Below, one piece after another: positions 11,901 to 24,615 of a stretch of 64,000 nucleotides of DNA. A program made the translations under genes and the position numbers. Source of the DNA: Neurospora tetrasperma FGSC 2508 (taxonomy: Eukaryota > Ascomycota > Sordariomycetes > Sordariales > Sordariaceae); contig NW_009799102.1 in the NCBI RefSeq assembly GCF_000213175.1, positions 1,404,534 to 1,468,533 of the forward strand, given 5' to 3'. Position 1 is the first letter of the stretch; each line of letters opens with the position of its first letter. The notes under the pieces were generated by a model, which did not search any database, was not told the DNA's origin, and was given only the letters and a program-made list of their open reading frames with translations.

Positions 11901-14900
11901 GCTGAACTTTTTGTGGTCGAAATGGGCGTCATATTCTCGATAACTTCCAAGAAGATGGTATTCAATGTTGGCGGGGCTATAGATGCTGTTCTCGTTTCTA
12001 ATCCAAGTCTTGAACACCTTGCGGAACCCCTTCTTGCAGGCCGAGTTCATGTTGAAGATGTATACGCGCTGGAGCTGCTTCGAGAGCTCAGTTGGTGTAA
12101 GCAGTTCGATTTTGCGCAGTAGACTCTCCGCTGGTTCGGACTGCACGTTGTAGAACGTAGCGTCAATGAAAATGCCAAATGGCCGATCCCAAAGTCGACT
12201 AGCAATCTTGAGATAGTAATACAAGTATGCATCAACGTCGGCAGATTCGGTGTCTATGTACCGCAGCATGATGCAGATCATCTGAATGCCGTCCCTGGAC
12301 TCGCCAGCATCATAAACGGCGGGGGGTGGAGTCGACGAAGATTCGACACCGCGGAACGCATTGCGGAGCATAAAATCCTGGAATCTAGAGTAAACAGGTG
12401 GTAGGTTTGCCGAGATGTGTGGCCTGTTCCAGGTCACAGCCAGCGGCGGTGGTCCCAAATTCATGATGAGGCTTCTCAGGGGTTCAAGGAGGTTTGGCTT
12501 TCCTCTTGTGGGTTCGCAAGGTGATCTCACGAGGTCTCGCCTTTCAATTGAGGCGAGCCGTTGCCGAACTTGGTCCCAATGGTCATACAAAATCCTGTGA
12601 AGAGACACACAAGAACCAAAGTCAAATGACTCGTCGCTGTTAGGACGCTCCATGGTTTCGGGCTCGACCGAGATCTCCCTCAGAAAGGTGGTTACCCGAT
12701 AGATATTCTTTGTCAAGAAGTCGTTCAATGGGAACATGAAAGGTTCCTTGGCGCCAAATAGAACATTGTTGGCCAAGTTTTGGATGACTTTAGCGATCAA
12801 GAGGAGACCACGGCGCATCTCCTTGGAAGGTGCCGTAGCAACCAAGCCCTCAACCTCAGGAGCAACAATGGCCGGGCAGAAGAAGCGCAGGAAGATGAAG
12901 GCGCCAACTGCTGTGTACTTAGCCTCAGAGAATCGGGGCATCACCGCTGCAGCAATCTGTTACATGCGTCGGATTAGTACTCAGTACTTGGCAGCAATCC
13001 GTGGACAGGAGGCACTTACGATACTGCAGATTTTCCTAAATGAAGGCGGTATCCTGGCCGACGAGGCGCAAATGTCGTCGATAAATACATTGGCCACGAT
13101 TTCGAGCTGCAAGGCATTCTTCTGCAATTCCTCCGGTGAAGTTACCCTGGTCGGATCGAGCTCAAGATTGAGGTCTTTCGATGTTTGCATCAACCGGTCC
13201 AGTACCTTTTGCAGGGTAGCTTTGAGGTACCCCGCGCCTTTCCATTTCGCATAGATTGAGAGCATTTTGGTCGCGACGCAGCTCCTACGCAGCAGCTCTG
13301 ATTCATTCTCCGTCTCCTCAATCTCCTGTTTGATCAGGGCCTCAAGGAGCACAAAACTTTGGCCTCTTGATTCGTAGATGCTAAGCAGCGCGATTGTCAG
13401 CTCATCCACCTCATGACTGGGGCAAACCGCACCCATAGCCATAGCCAGTGTTGTGTCGGTCGTCAGAAGGCTCAGAAGCTCATCGTATTTTTCATTCACC
13501 GCTGTGCTTGAGAGATTGTTGAACTCAGCCCCCTGTACCAAGATGTTATAGAGCACCCTAACAAATGCGGTCCGGATCTCGGCGTGTTCGTGGTATCCGA
13601 CGTTGAGTGCTGACTTGAGTCCCACATCGATGTTGGCGCTCAAGAGATTGGACATGATGGTGATTGATAGATCGGACATTGACGGCTCTCCATCTCTGGA
13701 GGAAGAGCTACCGGTATGCTCGGACCGGAACATGTGCTCATATTGAGGGTCCAGAACCTCCAAAAACCTGCTGAAGTACGACTCGAACAGTTTCATTTTT
13801 CGCTCGCTGGTCGTGGCATCGTTCGTAGAGTCGTTCAGCTGCAAAGGTAGGCGATATGTAAGTTCAGCCAGCGCCTTAAGACATGCCCTGTCGAGATCCT
13901 TCTGCACCCTAATCATCTCGTCTTGGCGGCTTTGACCGAAGGCGCCCGCATCGATCCTGGGTGAATGAGGCCTCGTAACCCAGCTATAGACGTAGGCAAG
14001 AAGTTGGTTTCGGATGCGGACATCGTCACGGAGATTGAGGTGTTCCTTTCTTTTGACAATGGCCTCACAGAGCTGACAGATTTTGATTTTGACACGCAAA
14101 CTGTTCGGCGAGTCTGGTACCCCGTCCAAGAACTTGGCGAAGCTGTACGTGAGTGAGTTGAGATGGAGCGAAGATGCGGCGCCAAGCTCAGTTGGCGTGT
14201 CGAGTCTTTCCACCAACGACCTAAGGAGCGATGCTGCTTGTTCGGCAAACATAATCTCGTTGTCTTGGCCCCTCGAGGGCGCCTCAAGGGCCCCAGTGAA
14301 TAGTACGTCAAGTTCTGATTCGAGGGCTCTGAACAAGTGCTGATACAACGCAGGCGATACTTCGGTTGCGAGGATCTCCCTCATCGTCTCCCGGATCCTA
14401 ACGTTAGTACAAGCCAGGAGCTGAATACTGAGCCTGAGGTATCGATTGAGGAAAGGTTCTTCGTGGTTGTCGGAGGACAGCCTGTCAATCCACCGCAACC
14501 CACTGACTGCCGGCTCCTCCAGAGTAGCGGCTTGCTCAGCCGTGCATATTCCGCCCAAGGAGGCGAGGAACCCGGAATAGTTGCGCCACTCAGCCACAAC
14601 TCTTTCTCCCATGGACTCGGCCGATGTCAGAGATACATCCTTGGACAAATGAAGCCATCTCTCAAAAACGGTCTCCCACGCATTCAGAATACCGGCGCTG
14701 GGATACTGCAAGCGCCGTAGCAGTCCCCTGTTGCGCTTTTGGAAAGCAACGAGGCCGGTAAACCTAAAAGCCCGTGACGAGATCTCGCTGAAGATATCTG
14801 CATTTCGCAAAAGAGCCAGAGAGGGCTTCGATGCCGAGCATGCGGCAGCATCGATGATTCTGCATTCTTCGAGGAAGCTTCCAATGCAAGATGTCACTAT

Positions 14901-17332
14901 CTGACAAACTTCAATCTCCGCCGAGCAAAGTGACACGAGGAAGAGGGTTTCCAGCTTTGTGGCTGCAGCTGTTCTTTCGGGAATGTCTTCGCAAATTTTA
15001 GCCAGTTCCTGCAGCAAAAGAAAATGAAAAAACACAAGTCAGTGGCTGGTTATTGCGAGGACCGAATCGGAGCTTACTTACCGGTATCGCTTGCAGGAGC
15101 ATTAACCTCGAATCGAGGTACTCCAGGACTGATTTGAGGCCCGGAGCGGTTCCTGGCATGCCAGCTCTGTCGCATATTGACATGAGGATGAGGGACCTGT
15201 ACGATTGAGTTGATGTCAGTTACGAACTTGATCACAGTACACAATAATTCTAGGATACGAGGTGAAACATACGTCAGCCGCCAGAAGCCCAGCTTAAATG
15301 CCGGCTGTTCTAGCCTCTTCGAAGCCCTCAATGATTGAAGGACCACATCGTTGGCATACAAGCGCTTGGCGACCCTGGTTCCGAGCCGCCTAACCGACTC
15401 GTCTGGCGCAACAACGCATGAGATCAGGGCTTCCAAATTTTCCTGGTAAAATCGATCGCGCTCGTTAAGATCATAAGGAGGCCCTTCAAACAATGTCATG
15501 GGGGACGCGTCCAAGAAGTTTAGAATATTGCAGATCATGTCAACCATGGAGGCGCTCTCAATCTGCTGTCGCTGCGTGATTTGCTCATCAACATAGCCCT
15601 GGATAAGGAGCATGGACATGGCCTATTTTCAGAAGTTAACAAACAGCGACGAAAGTGTAGGCCTGAACCAAACTTGAATGGAGTCTTACCTGTAGCTGCC
15701 CCTGAACGAAAGCCGAAGCCTTTGTGAACAATGGCTGGTACTTGCTGCTGTTCTCCAACCTGGCGAAGTGCGAGCAAGCCTGAATCACGGCAATTTTGAA
15801 GATATGCGGCGCTGATGGCGTAAGACACTGATCCACAAGAGAGTCCACGCAGCTATCAAAGCTCAGGTGCGTGAGGCTCACGAACGCTGCCGTCATGATG
15901 TCCTGTTCAAAGAATATGCCATCCGGGCCAAGGCCATAGCGTCGAAATACGGAATCGCGCACATCATCCTGGACGTCCATGGCATAACTCACGAGGGCCA
16001 AATCGCTGTCGGGATCGAAGTGTCGCGCGGCACGTAGCAGGGATACGAGACAGTAGACGGACACTTCGTTTCGGTTTCTAAGGGCCCTTTTGCGATCTTC
16101 GAGGAACGTAACTTTCTTGTTCATGCTTGTGCTCTTGGCTTCGCGCAAGTTACTGGCAACGTCAAACACATCCGGCAGGAGAAGTAGCAACGTCGTCTGT
16201 AGAGGATGTAGAAGGCCCCTTCTTCGGGTATTGTCGTTGCTGCCGTTTTGGGCATAGTCAAAGAGCGTATCGGGCGCATTGTCGCGGCGTCTGCGGCCCA
16301 TGTGCAGCTCCACAAACTCATTGGGATATCGCTCCAACCACCGGGTTATAAGCAAAGGAGTGACGACGGCGAGGGTATTCTGGAAACTTTTTCGAAACTG
16401 TAACCAGCTGGAGTTAAATTCCGCGATAACGGCGCTGAGCTTCTGGAGGTCGACCCAAAAACATGCCGTCAGCCTCAAAACAATGAGAGCCGACCTTTCT
16501 TCCTCGGCAGCGGCGACATTGGGTATCGGCGTGCCCGGGCCAGGTACCGACTGACGGGCAACATATATGGTGTTCCTAAAGTACTCAAAAGAGGCTGACC
16601 AGCTGGAAGCTGTGACAAACTCGGCAATGGTCTTGACGTGAGCTTCAATGGCCGTGGCGTGAAGCTGTAGCAAGTGGCTGCTTTCTAGGGGTTCGTTGGA
16701 GGGCGTGGAGACAGGGGTACGCATAACCTCGTCAGGGAGACGGACGGCAGCCGGTTTGGCGGTGGTCTCGTCAAGGAGCGTCTTGGCGGGTAATGTATAG
16801 CCATCGGGATAGGGATCGAACAGTAGCTTGATGACCTCAAAGGTGCGGCGGACCAGGACGTCATCTAGAGGCTTAGGGGGAGGCAAGGCAGCACGCTGCG
16901 CAGAAGAGAGCGCATAGCTATCTCCGAGGCCATTTTCTGTGTGGGAGGGGCCCCAATGGCTGGCGCAACAGTCGGCGATCAATTCGAGAGCATAGATTTC
17001 GGACAAAAGGACAAGAGGCGGATGGTTAAAGATGGACCGGTATGGGCGAGCAAGGTCCTCGAGAAGACCAAGAAGGGCGTCGAGGACGAGGTTGACGGAG
17101 CCGGCGCTGACCCTGATGAGGGTGGAGCGGGTGATGGAGATGATGTCGTCGTGGTAGAGATCCTGGGCGGGAGCACCGGTGCGATGAGGCAGCTACATAA
17201 CGGCACGGCAGCGGGGGGTTTCGGTCAGCAATTGTTGGGTTTAGTCATGGTATGTCTGTGATGGCAAGGGAAACGTACCCTGGTTGCGAGCCTCTCGACC
17301 AGGCCACCGACCAGGCCCGTGTCGCCGTTCAT
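8974..17332 (-). CDS. Neurofibromin/IRA-type Ras GTPase-activating protein
   Basis: Stimulates GTP hydrolysis by Ras and so damps Ras-cAMP signalling (family knowledge). Seven exons are inferred: 17332-17279, 17192-15690, 15622-15273, 15196-15082, 15008-13020, 12956-9060 and 8988-8974, giving about 2640 residues, normal for NF1/IRA proteins. All junctions have GT-AG ends and keep frame. The N-terminal half looks helical and repeat-like. The RasGAP domain lies at about residues 1170-1420, with a candidate arginine finger in ELLRRSC (about 1246) and the hallmark FLRFFCPAIVAPE just after the 12957-13019 intron. A Sec14-like segment follows (about 1555-1640, YYYLKIASRLWDRPFGIFID) and then a PH-like segment (about 1660-1790), as in neurofibromin. 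The start MNGDTGLVGG is the first ATG of an 18-codon exon. The last exon encodes only LIII and stop; if its intron is retained, the protein ends at 9039 instead. Confidence 0.93.
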
Positions 17333-19819
17333 TGTGCTGTGAAGAGGGCGAGAGCGCAAGCAAAGAGAGGGGCGGACCGGTGTCTTCTCATGATGGGGTT
17401 CTGCGGTACCGGTCTTGTTGTCGACTGCCAGGACTGCCCAAGCTGCGCAGTACGGGCTTCTTGGCACAACGGGAAGCTGTTGCTGTTCGGTAGTAGAAGT
17501 ACCCCAATGTGAGTGGAGGTATCTACTACTACCTATCCCCTGTCGCAACCAGCCTCACTCTCGGGCGGAAAGGGGCGGTCGGAACGGAAAGAGAGTGTGT
17601 ATGTTATCGGCGTGGCCCTGGAGTGGGTGATTTGACGTCGTCGTCGTCGGCGGGTGGTAGTGTCGGCGGCGGCGACGGGTGCGTGATAAGACGCGGCGGC
17701 CGTGGGTTGGTTCGTGGTGATGGGTGTGTCGTGGTAAGGTGGTGGTGGCCGTTCTTTGGCTACTACTTTTCCGCTACGTACTGGCCCAACGCAACTGGAA
17801 CCTTACGGGCAGCGGCAACGGGAACAACGTGGGACAAGCGAAGCGAGAGAGACGAGACGAGACGAGCGAGGGCGGTGGAGGTGGAGGCACTGAATGGACT
17901 CCTGGCACCCTCATCCACTTACCTGTCGGGCTCCTCTGATTGGCCAGATGGGAAGCTGCCTGATGCGGATACTCGAGACTTTTACTCCAACTCGAATACA
18001 CACCGTGTGGTGATCGACTTTGGGCTTTCCTTTCTTCCTGCCCGCCCTTCAGAGAGCATGGACGGCAGCCGTGCAATTGAGTGCTGTGTGTGTGTGTGCG
18101 TGAGTCTCTACTTGTAACTGGATACATATGCAAAGTGGGCCGACCAAAATCGGGGGTGGGGTCCCCTGGGGCTTTCCCTCCTCCTCTACAGACTATTATG
18201 GAGCCTTCCCTTCGGCATGGGGTCCCCAAACCCCTGAACAAGTGGGACACACACCGAGATCCACGTCAGTTTTCGTTCCTTATGTTCGTCCATTCTTTAC
18301 ATCTTTTCTGGTCTAGATAGGTCGTGGACAACTGAAGATGTGGACTTGCATGTTGCAACTTGCATCAGTACGGTAGAGACGTTTTCCTGCTGCACTGCAC
18401 GAAATCATCAGCCGAACGGCAATCCGCATGGACATGGGACCATGGATGAGCTACATTACGGAAGACTAGTCTATCCCGCCGTGCCAGGAACATTATCCAT
18501 TCATCATCAAAGAAAGATAGCGAGGGAAAAGAAAAAGGAGATGACAGACAGACAGACATCACCGAGGCAAACAAAGTGATGTTGATCTAGTGACCCCATC
18601 AGTCAGTCACATCTCTTGAATTCCGAGTCCGAGCTAAACAAAGACAAGATGCTTCCCTTCTCCCGGGCCGTCCGACTTTCTTTGACTCCAAGACTCGGTT
18701 CCTGCATCTGGTTCCTGAATCTACAACAGTGCCCGCATACCGCTGACACATATATTGAGTGCACACAACCCACAATACACTACACCTCTCCAAACCCCAA
18801 TGCTTATCCAGCAGCTAGAGGTAGCTTTACACTAGCGTACACTCCATACATATACCGTGTAATTACAATCATTGCCCCTGCCTCTTTTGGCTATTCTTGG
18901 GCATCCATAAGGCTCACCTTCACCTCCTTCTCCCATCATCGTAACATATCATCTCTAATCACTGGAGCCTGCCAAGACTCACTCCTCAGACTGAACCATG
19001 GGCACAAGACAAAAACAATATAATCATTGCATAGCACAGAGCCATTGTCAATCTGCTTAACACTCTCCCACGTCATACTATGTATTCAACCCTTAGTTAC
19101 TTACCCTCCTCCCCTCCTGACCCCAAATTGCCAAGTAAAATAGTTTAGAAGCCAAGTCTCGGTACTTTGTGAACACTCTCGTGTAAATCCCTCCACTTCT
19201 TTCACGACGCACACATCGATATATAGTGTACATATACCTATCCGGACCTATATAAAGCCAAGGTATGTACACGTGTAGTCTGGACTCGTAACATGCGATG
19301 GGACCGCAGGGGCACAAAAGGCATGACGGCCGCTAAGATCCCGACATATCCCACCTCTTCATTTCCTATAACAAACGAAAGGACAAAAAAAAAAAAAAAA
19401 AAAAAAAAAAGACAAAACCACCTCTACTAAGCTTACCAGGTATGTACTCTCACAGGCTCACATGCAATGGGTAGTAGGTAAACGAACCCGGAAGGCTTGT
19501 GCGTGTGTCCCGGACGAACACACGGTGATATACATATATAAACACCGAAACATCTCATAGGAATTGGTCATCGCTATGGGCCCTTCAACCCTTGTTCTTA
19601 TATACTACCAGAAATGATGTACATGTTTTGAAGTGCATATGACCAACTCTTGATTTGGACATTGAGACCAATAACCAGCTCGAGATGAAAACCCATTTAT
19701 ACAAACAAGATAAGAAAAATAACATCGAAAACACTATCCTTAACCAACTCCGCTTTGGCATTTTCCTACTATACTACTCTTTCCTCCGCTAGTCCCCAGC
19801 ACTCTTTAGGGAAAGGGTT
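17333..19819. other. Intergenic region: RasGAP promoter side and Rat1 3' side
   Basis: No supported gene. GC-rich low-complexity sequence (CGT/GGT/GAGAC runs around 17630-17890) lies upstream of the RasGAP start, consistent with a promoter and 5' leader. The right part is AT-richer, with many TATATA stretches and a 26-nt A tract, and should include the Rat1 3' UTR just left of 19820. No tRNA or transposon end was recognised. Confidence 0.6.
19385..19410. repeat. Poly(A) tract of 26 A
   Basis: Uninterrupted homopolymer of A on the plus strand (T on the strand of Rat1). No retroposon body or target-site duplication was seen beside it, so I read it as a simple repeat. Confidence 0.95.
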
Positions 19820-22800
19820 TTACCTATACCCCCGGTTGTCACCGCCGCCACGATATCCACCGCCGCGGTAACCTCCGCGGTTGTCATATCCGCGATCCTG
19901 ACGCGGTGGTCCCCTGTACTGGTTACCCTGGCCTTGGTAGCCGCCGCGGCCCCCGCCCTGGCCGTACTGCTGCCCCTGTGCCTGATACGCTTGCGGCGGA
20001 GGAGGCGGGAGTGCATGTCTGTTGTCTTGATATCCTCCGCGACTGTTGCCGAAACCGCCGTAACCAGCGCCACCGGGAGCACCGCCGTACGCGGCACCGG
20101 GCGGAGGCGGAGGAGGTCCAACCCCAAATCCAGCAAGTCCAGGGGGCGGAGGAGGCTGCCAGCCGGGAGGAGGGCCATACGAGTCTCGTGCTTGACCACC
20201 GTATCCACCGCCGCCGCCGCCGCCGTTGTTGCCACCGTTGTAATAACCACCACCATTAGCTTGGTAGCCGCCGCCGTTTCCTCCATATCCTCCTCCCCTA
20301 CCTCCACCGCGTCCTCCACCACCTTGGTAACCACCACGACCGCGTCCTCCCTGTTGACCGCCGCCAGGTCCGTAATTGATGGGCTCGTTCCTTCCACTGT
20401 AGTTCTTGTTGCTCAGCGGTACGCCGCCGTAGCTTCTTCCCGAGCGCGATGCCTTGCCCTTCAGGATGTCGATATCGCTTCGAGTCAAAGCGGGTGTTGG
20501 CATCTGTACTCCCCTTAGGAGCATCGACTTGTGCGTATGAGAGCAATCAGGGAAGAAGTAGTGAACCATGAGTGAACGATCGTAATCCACGTCGGGCATT
20601 GAGTTTCTGTTCAACGGGTAGACCAGCGAGCCGTGAGGCACGTAGCCATCAATCTTCTCGACTGAGCCTGAGAGGCCAGCACTCTTTGTGGGATCCAGCT
20701 CGAACTTGGTCGTACCCTGCTTCTTGGAATAGAACTGGCTCGTGATGTGATCGTACAGTGTTGGATGAGAATCAGATAGAAGTAGATAATCCTTGCCCGG
20801 TGCGTTCCGGAGGTGATCTTCTGGGCTCAAGAGATGACTTTTGGTCTCCATGGCAGCCAATAGACGGGGCATGTCGATGAACGGAAGGAGGGCGACACCC
20901 TGCCAAGCCATCTTCTTGCCGTTGAGATCAATCTCGAAGTCATCGGGGTAGAAATGGCGGATCTCACTGGTCTCCTCTAACATCAAGGAGTGAAACACCT
21001 CAGGGATGGCATGACGAGACGCGGCCGGAAGGACGCTCATCAGCTGCTCAAATGGCCGCGAAATTCTGCCCTTCTCAAACTTGACCTCCATCTTGCCAAG
21101 ATCAACAAAGTCCGCAGCGAACGGCGCGTAGTGGTAGGGGTAGAACCACTCCCATGAGGGGCAGCCCTGAAAATAGTACTCCAGAACCCACGCAAGACCT
21201 TCGGCATACGCACGACCAACCTTGTGACGGAAATCAATGTCTTTACGGTCAACCTTGAACTTTTGCTCATAGTACCGGTCCGCATAGCCCTCTTCCCACA
21301 GCCTGACCGAATCGGTAGGCTCAGCATCACTCTCGCTGATCTCGGTCACCTCGGAACTGCTGGCCTCGGGACCAGCGACAGCATCTTCGATAAGCTCAGC
21401 CTTCCTTTTACCCAGGGCTGTTGGGGGAGCAGCTTGCTCTTCGGTGGCCGGGGCGGCCGCAGCAGTTTCAGCAGGAGTCTCAGTGGACTCAGCACCGTTC
21501 TCCGGAGTGCTCGTTCCTTGCGCCATCATGCTCTTGATCTGATCCTTGAGCACGCTAGCGGCACTCTTGTTGGCAACATTGGCCTGGTCAACCACCTTGC
21601 GGTTCACCACCATGTCATGAGTGATTGATGGTTGCGGAGCCTTGCCCGGAAATTCGTTAATCTTGTGAAAGGAAAATCCAGCTGGCGGACCACTGTTCTC
21701 AGCCGCCTGGCGTATTTGCCTACTGCCTTGGGCTCTCCTTTGTCGAGCCTCATCGGCAAGCTTACGCCTCTTGAAACCGGCCTCTCGTCGGTCTTCGGTT
21801 TCCTTTCTCCTCCTGAAAATGGCATCCTCCTGCTTGGCCAAGCCGGCCATGATGTACTGGACACGTTCAAGGTCCGCATGGCCATCTTTGGTCAAATATC
21901 CGCCCATTACGGGCAAGTTGTCTTTCCAGATCGCCGTTAGGGTATCAATTCCGTTCTCCCTGATCTCCAATGCAGGCAAGTGAGGCAAGAAATCGTTTCC
22001 GACAAAGAAGCACATGAAAACCCAATCGTCGATGGCCCTTTCCAAGTTGAACTGGAAGGGTAGGCCAGGAACGTCAAGTTCAATAGCAAGGTACTCACGG
22101 AGAATGGAAACGTGAAGCCAAATAAAGGGCTTGAGAGGCACGACTGCGTCCTTCTCGTCGAACTCGCCATTCTTCTCCTTTGCCTCACCCTTGCAGTTCA
22201 TGGCATCATGTCCCTTTTGACCGCAGATCTTGCACAGTCTCGGCCTGCTATCTTGGGCAAAGACGTCTTCACGCAGAACACGGAAATGGGGCTCGTGCGT
22301 GGCCAAGCCAAGCATGATAAGATCGGCGTCGAGTCCATAGATTACATGCCGAGTATTGGGGTCATGGTTGGGGGAACCACGCTGGGAGCGGACGAATTCC
22401 ATAATCTTGTGTTCACCCTCACCCGGAACGGTGGCGTCAGAGATAATGACCTTGATGTTGGCCCAGGCAGGATCGGTATTAAGCTTGTAAGAACACCAAT
22501 ACCGGAGACTGGCAGCCAGGATGTCCATGAAGGGTGTACCGGGAGTGATGGAGTTGGAATCGAAAGCCTTCTTGACGACGATCTCTACGGGTTCTTCCTC
22601 TTGGGGCTTGCCGTTCTGTTTCTTGAGCAGCTCGACGAACTTTTGCTTGTCTTCCTCCTTTTCCATGGCTTCCCGGGCAGCACGGAATCGCCTGGACCGT
22701 TGCTGGTTCATTTTGGCTCTGGGGGCAACGCCGTCTGTGGTGAAATGATGTTAGTCCGTTTCTCAAATCATAGTAGGGCGACAGAGATGGGGCGAAATAG

Positions 22801-23120
22801 AGATACGCACCAACAGCAATCATGAGAAGCTTCCGCGGGCGAACCATGTTGACCACGCGATCGGTGTACTTGAAAACCTCGACCATCATCTCTTCCTCAT
22901 CCTTGGGCGCGGGGCGGTCCTCGGGGTGAGAGCACGGATGGACGATACCGTTCATGTCGAGATACAGGTTGTCAAACTCCTCGCCATTGGGGTTTGGCTT
23001 GGTCGCGTCAACAGGAATGACGGTGCCATCGGGCATAGTAATCGGCTGATCCTCGATGACGGGCGAGATGATCTTGGGATACTTGGTGGACAGCCACCTG
23101 AAAGCCGCCGGAATACCCAT
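19820..23120 (-). CDS. rat1: 5'-3' exoribonuclease 2 (nuclear Rat1/Xrn2)
   Basis: Degrades RNA 5' to 3' in the nucleus: it trims rRNA and snoRNA precursors and removes the downstream transcript in RNA polymerase II termination (family knowledge). There are two exons, 23120-22811 and 22734-19820, separated by a 76-nt GT-AG intron (GTGCGT donor, CACCACAG acceptor), giving about 1074 residues. It begins [18 protein letters not shown], the canonical XRN start, with [23 protein letters not shown] and [16 protein letters not shown] forming the acidic catalytic core. A CCHC knuckle [14 protein letters not shown] (about residue 268), typical of Rat1 rather than cytoplasmic Xrn1, follows. The C-terminal 200 residues are Gly/Arg/Tyr/Pro-rich (RGG-like), a probable RNA-contact tail. 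The neighbouring uso1 is divergent and shares the upstream region. Confidence 0.97.
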
Positions 23121-24615
23121 CTTGCAAAGGCGATCGAGTGGTCACACGAAGAGCACTTGTAGGGACGGTATTTTAAGTGTGGTTGGCTATAAAATGTAGT
23201 AGGTAGTTGTCGCGAGAAAGATCGGAGGTAGTCGCTGAACGAGATGGTGGTTCGGAAAGTGAACGTAGTGGGTTCTTCAATTCGCACCGACGGAAAGCGG
23301 ATAAAGGAATGTTGATGGAAGAAGACTGAGTGAGGTATAAGGTCGGTCGAAGGGATCGGTTGGTATGGGCAACAAAAGATGCTGATGCACAACACGGGCA
23401 AGGTGACCGCAGATAGAGCCACCAAGGTTCACCTCAAACGAAGTGCACTGTGGAAACGGTGCAGCAAGATTGAGGACACGCCTTGTCGAAAGCCCAATCC
23501 AATGAATCCGGGCTGAAATTGACACAGAAAAGCGGTCCTTGCAGCAATGCCCGTTGGATAAGAGCGATTGCAGAAGTGGTGATGGAGTGGCAGTGGGATG
23601 AACTGGGGAAAGAAGGAGACCGGAACAGAACGCCGAGCTCTGACATGCGAAAGAATTCAAGGGTTCAACGAGTGCCAAGACCATGCGGCAAGGAACGATA
23701 AGCACTGATAAGACCGATAACACCGCCACAGCGGACTGTTATCGGATTATCGAAACATCACATGACGCTCTACGGTCAGCAGTTACGCGGGCTAACAGAG
23801 CACGGTATGATTGAGGCGCAGGAACCGTAGAGGTACACACCCGACATTTACTTGTCCAAAAGACCATAGGTAGCATTACAACTGAACGAATATATACTCT
23901 CCATGAGTCCCGAAACGACCCTAACTAAGGTTTGAAATAATGAATACTACCTAGAGGTAGGTATCTAAGGGGGTACTTACCATGCCTTGATGATCGCCAA
24001 TTGTTGCGCGGGCTGGACTTTTCGTATGAAAGGACCACCTGTCCCTTAGTTTCATTCCGTTGGCCTCCGTTCGTTGGTTGTACAGTAATGTGCCCTGTTA
24101 ATGCAAGGCCCCCCTTTTGCAAACACATACAAACTGACCCATTAGATGCAAACGATTTCTGGGCCCGGATTCCCAGTTTTGTATGTGAGTGAGGTCCCCC
24201 TTAATGCAAAAGCCCCCTTAATGCAAAAGATTTGAGCCGTCCTCCATACTGCCGGAATTAGTTGCATTAACAGGGCACATTACTGTATTGCGACATGGAA
24301 GCTAAGTACTTCCTGGCTTCGTTTGTGTGCAGTGAGTGGCTGTAACAAGGCGGGCCCTTCCATCTTCCAATCGTTTTGTCCGGGTACATCCAACGGAACC
24401 TCAGAGTGCTATAAGCTACAGGTGCAAGTACCACTACGCTCGCTATAGCGGGACCATACAGGTACCTACCCCTGACTGACACCCCGACGACGCAAGAAGG
24501 AGGTGGTGATCCGACCTCTTAACCTTCTAGCATGCGCGCACCCCGCCGTACGCCATGATCCTCCAGTCCCTCCCTCCATGGCATCCAAACTAGTCCACTA
24601 CCTCTATCCTCGAAC
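23121..24615. promoter_or_regulatory. Divergent intergenic region between rat1 and uso1
   Basis: About 1.5 kb separates two outward-facing starts, so it must contain both promoters and leaders. It also holds a small inverted-repeat transposon (24083-24285) inserted about 330 bp upstream of the uso1 ATG. No gene-like frame was found. Confidence 0.6.
24083..24285. mobile_element. 203-bp pogo/Fot1-like MITE flanked by TA
   Basis: Including the flanking TA on each side, 24081-24106 and 24262-24287 are perfect 26-bp inverted repeats; the element ends read CAGTAATGTGCCC inward, and TA dinucleotides flank both ends. A TA target duplication with CAGT-type ends is characteristic of Tc1/mariner superfamily elements of the pogo/Fot1 kind. 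The interior has no coding capacity. It contains a second inverted pair (CACATACAAACTG near 24124 against CAGTTTTGTATGTG near 24172) and two head-to-tail copies of a 17-bp unit, 24196-24212 and 24213-24229. It would form a long hairpin. This is a non-autonomous element; the autonomous partner is not in the window. Confidence 0.85.

Noticed and set aside
10333-11943. Long plus-strand frames (291 and 206 codons) within the RasGAP gene
   Set aside because: They overlap the Sec14/PH part of the minus-strand protein and have no recognisable content.
19385-19410. Poly(A) tract as the tail of a retroposed sequence
   Set aside because: No element body, target duplication or repeated upstream sequence was seen.
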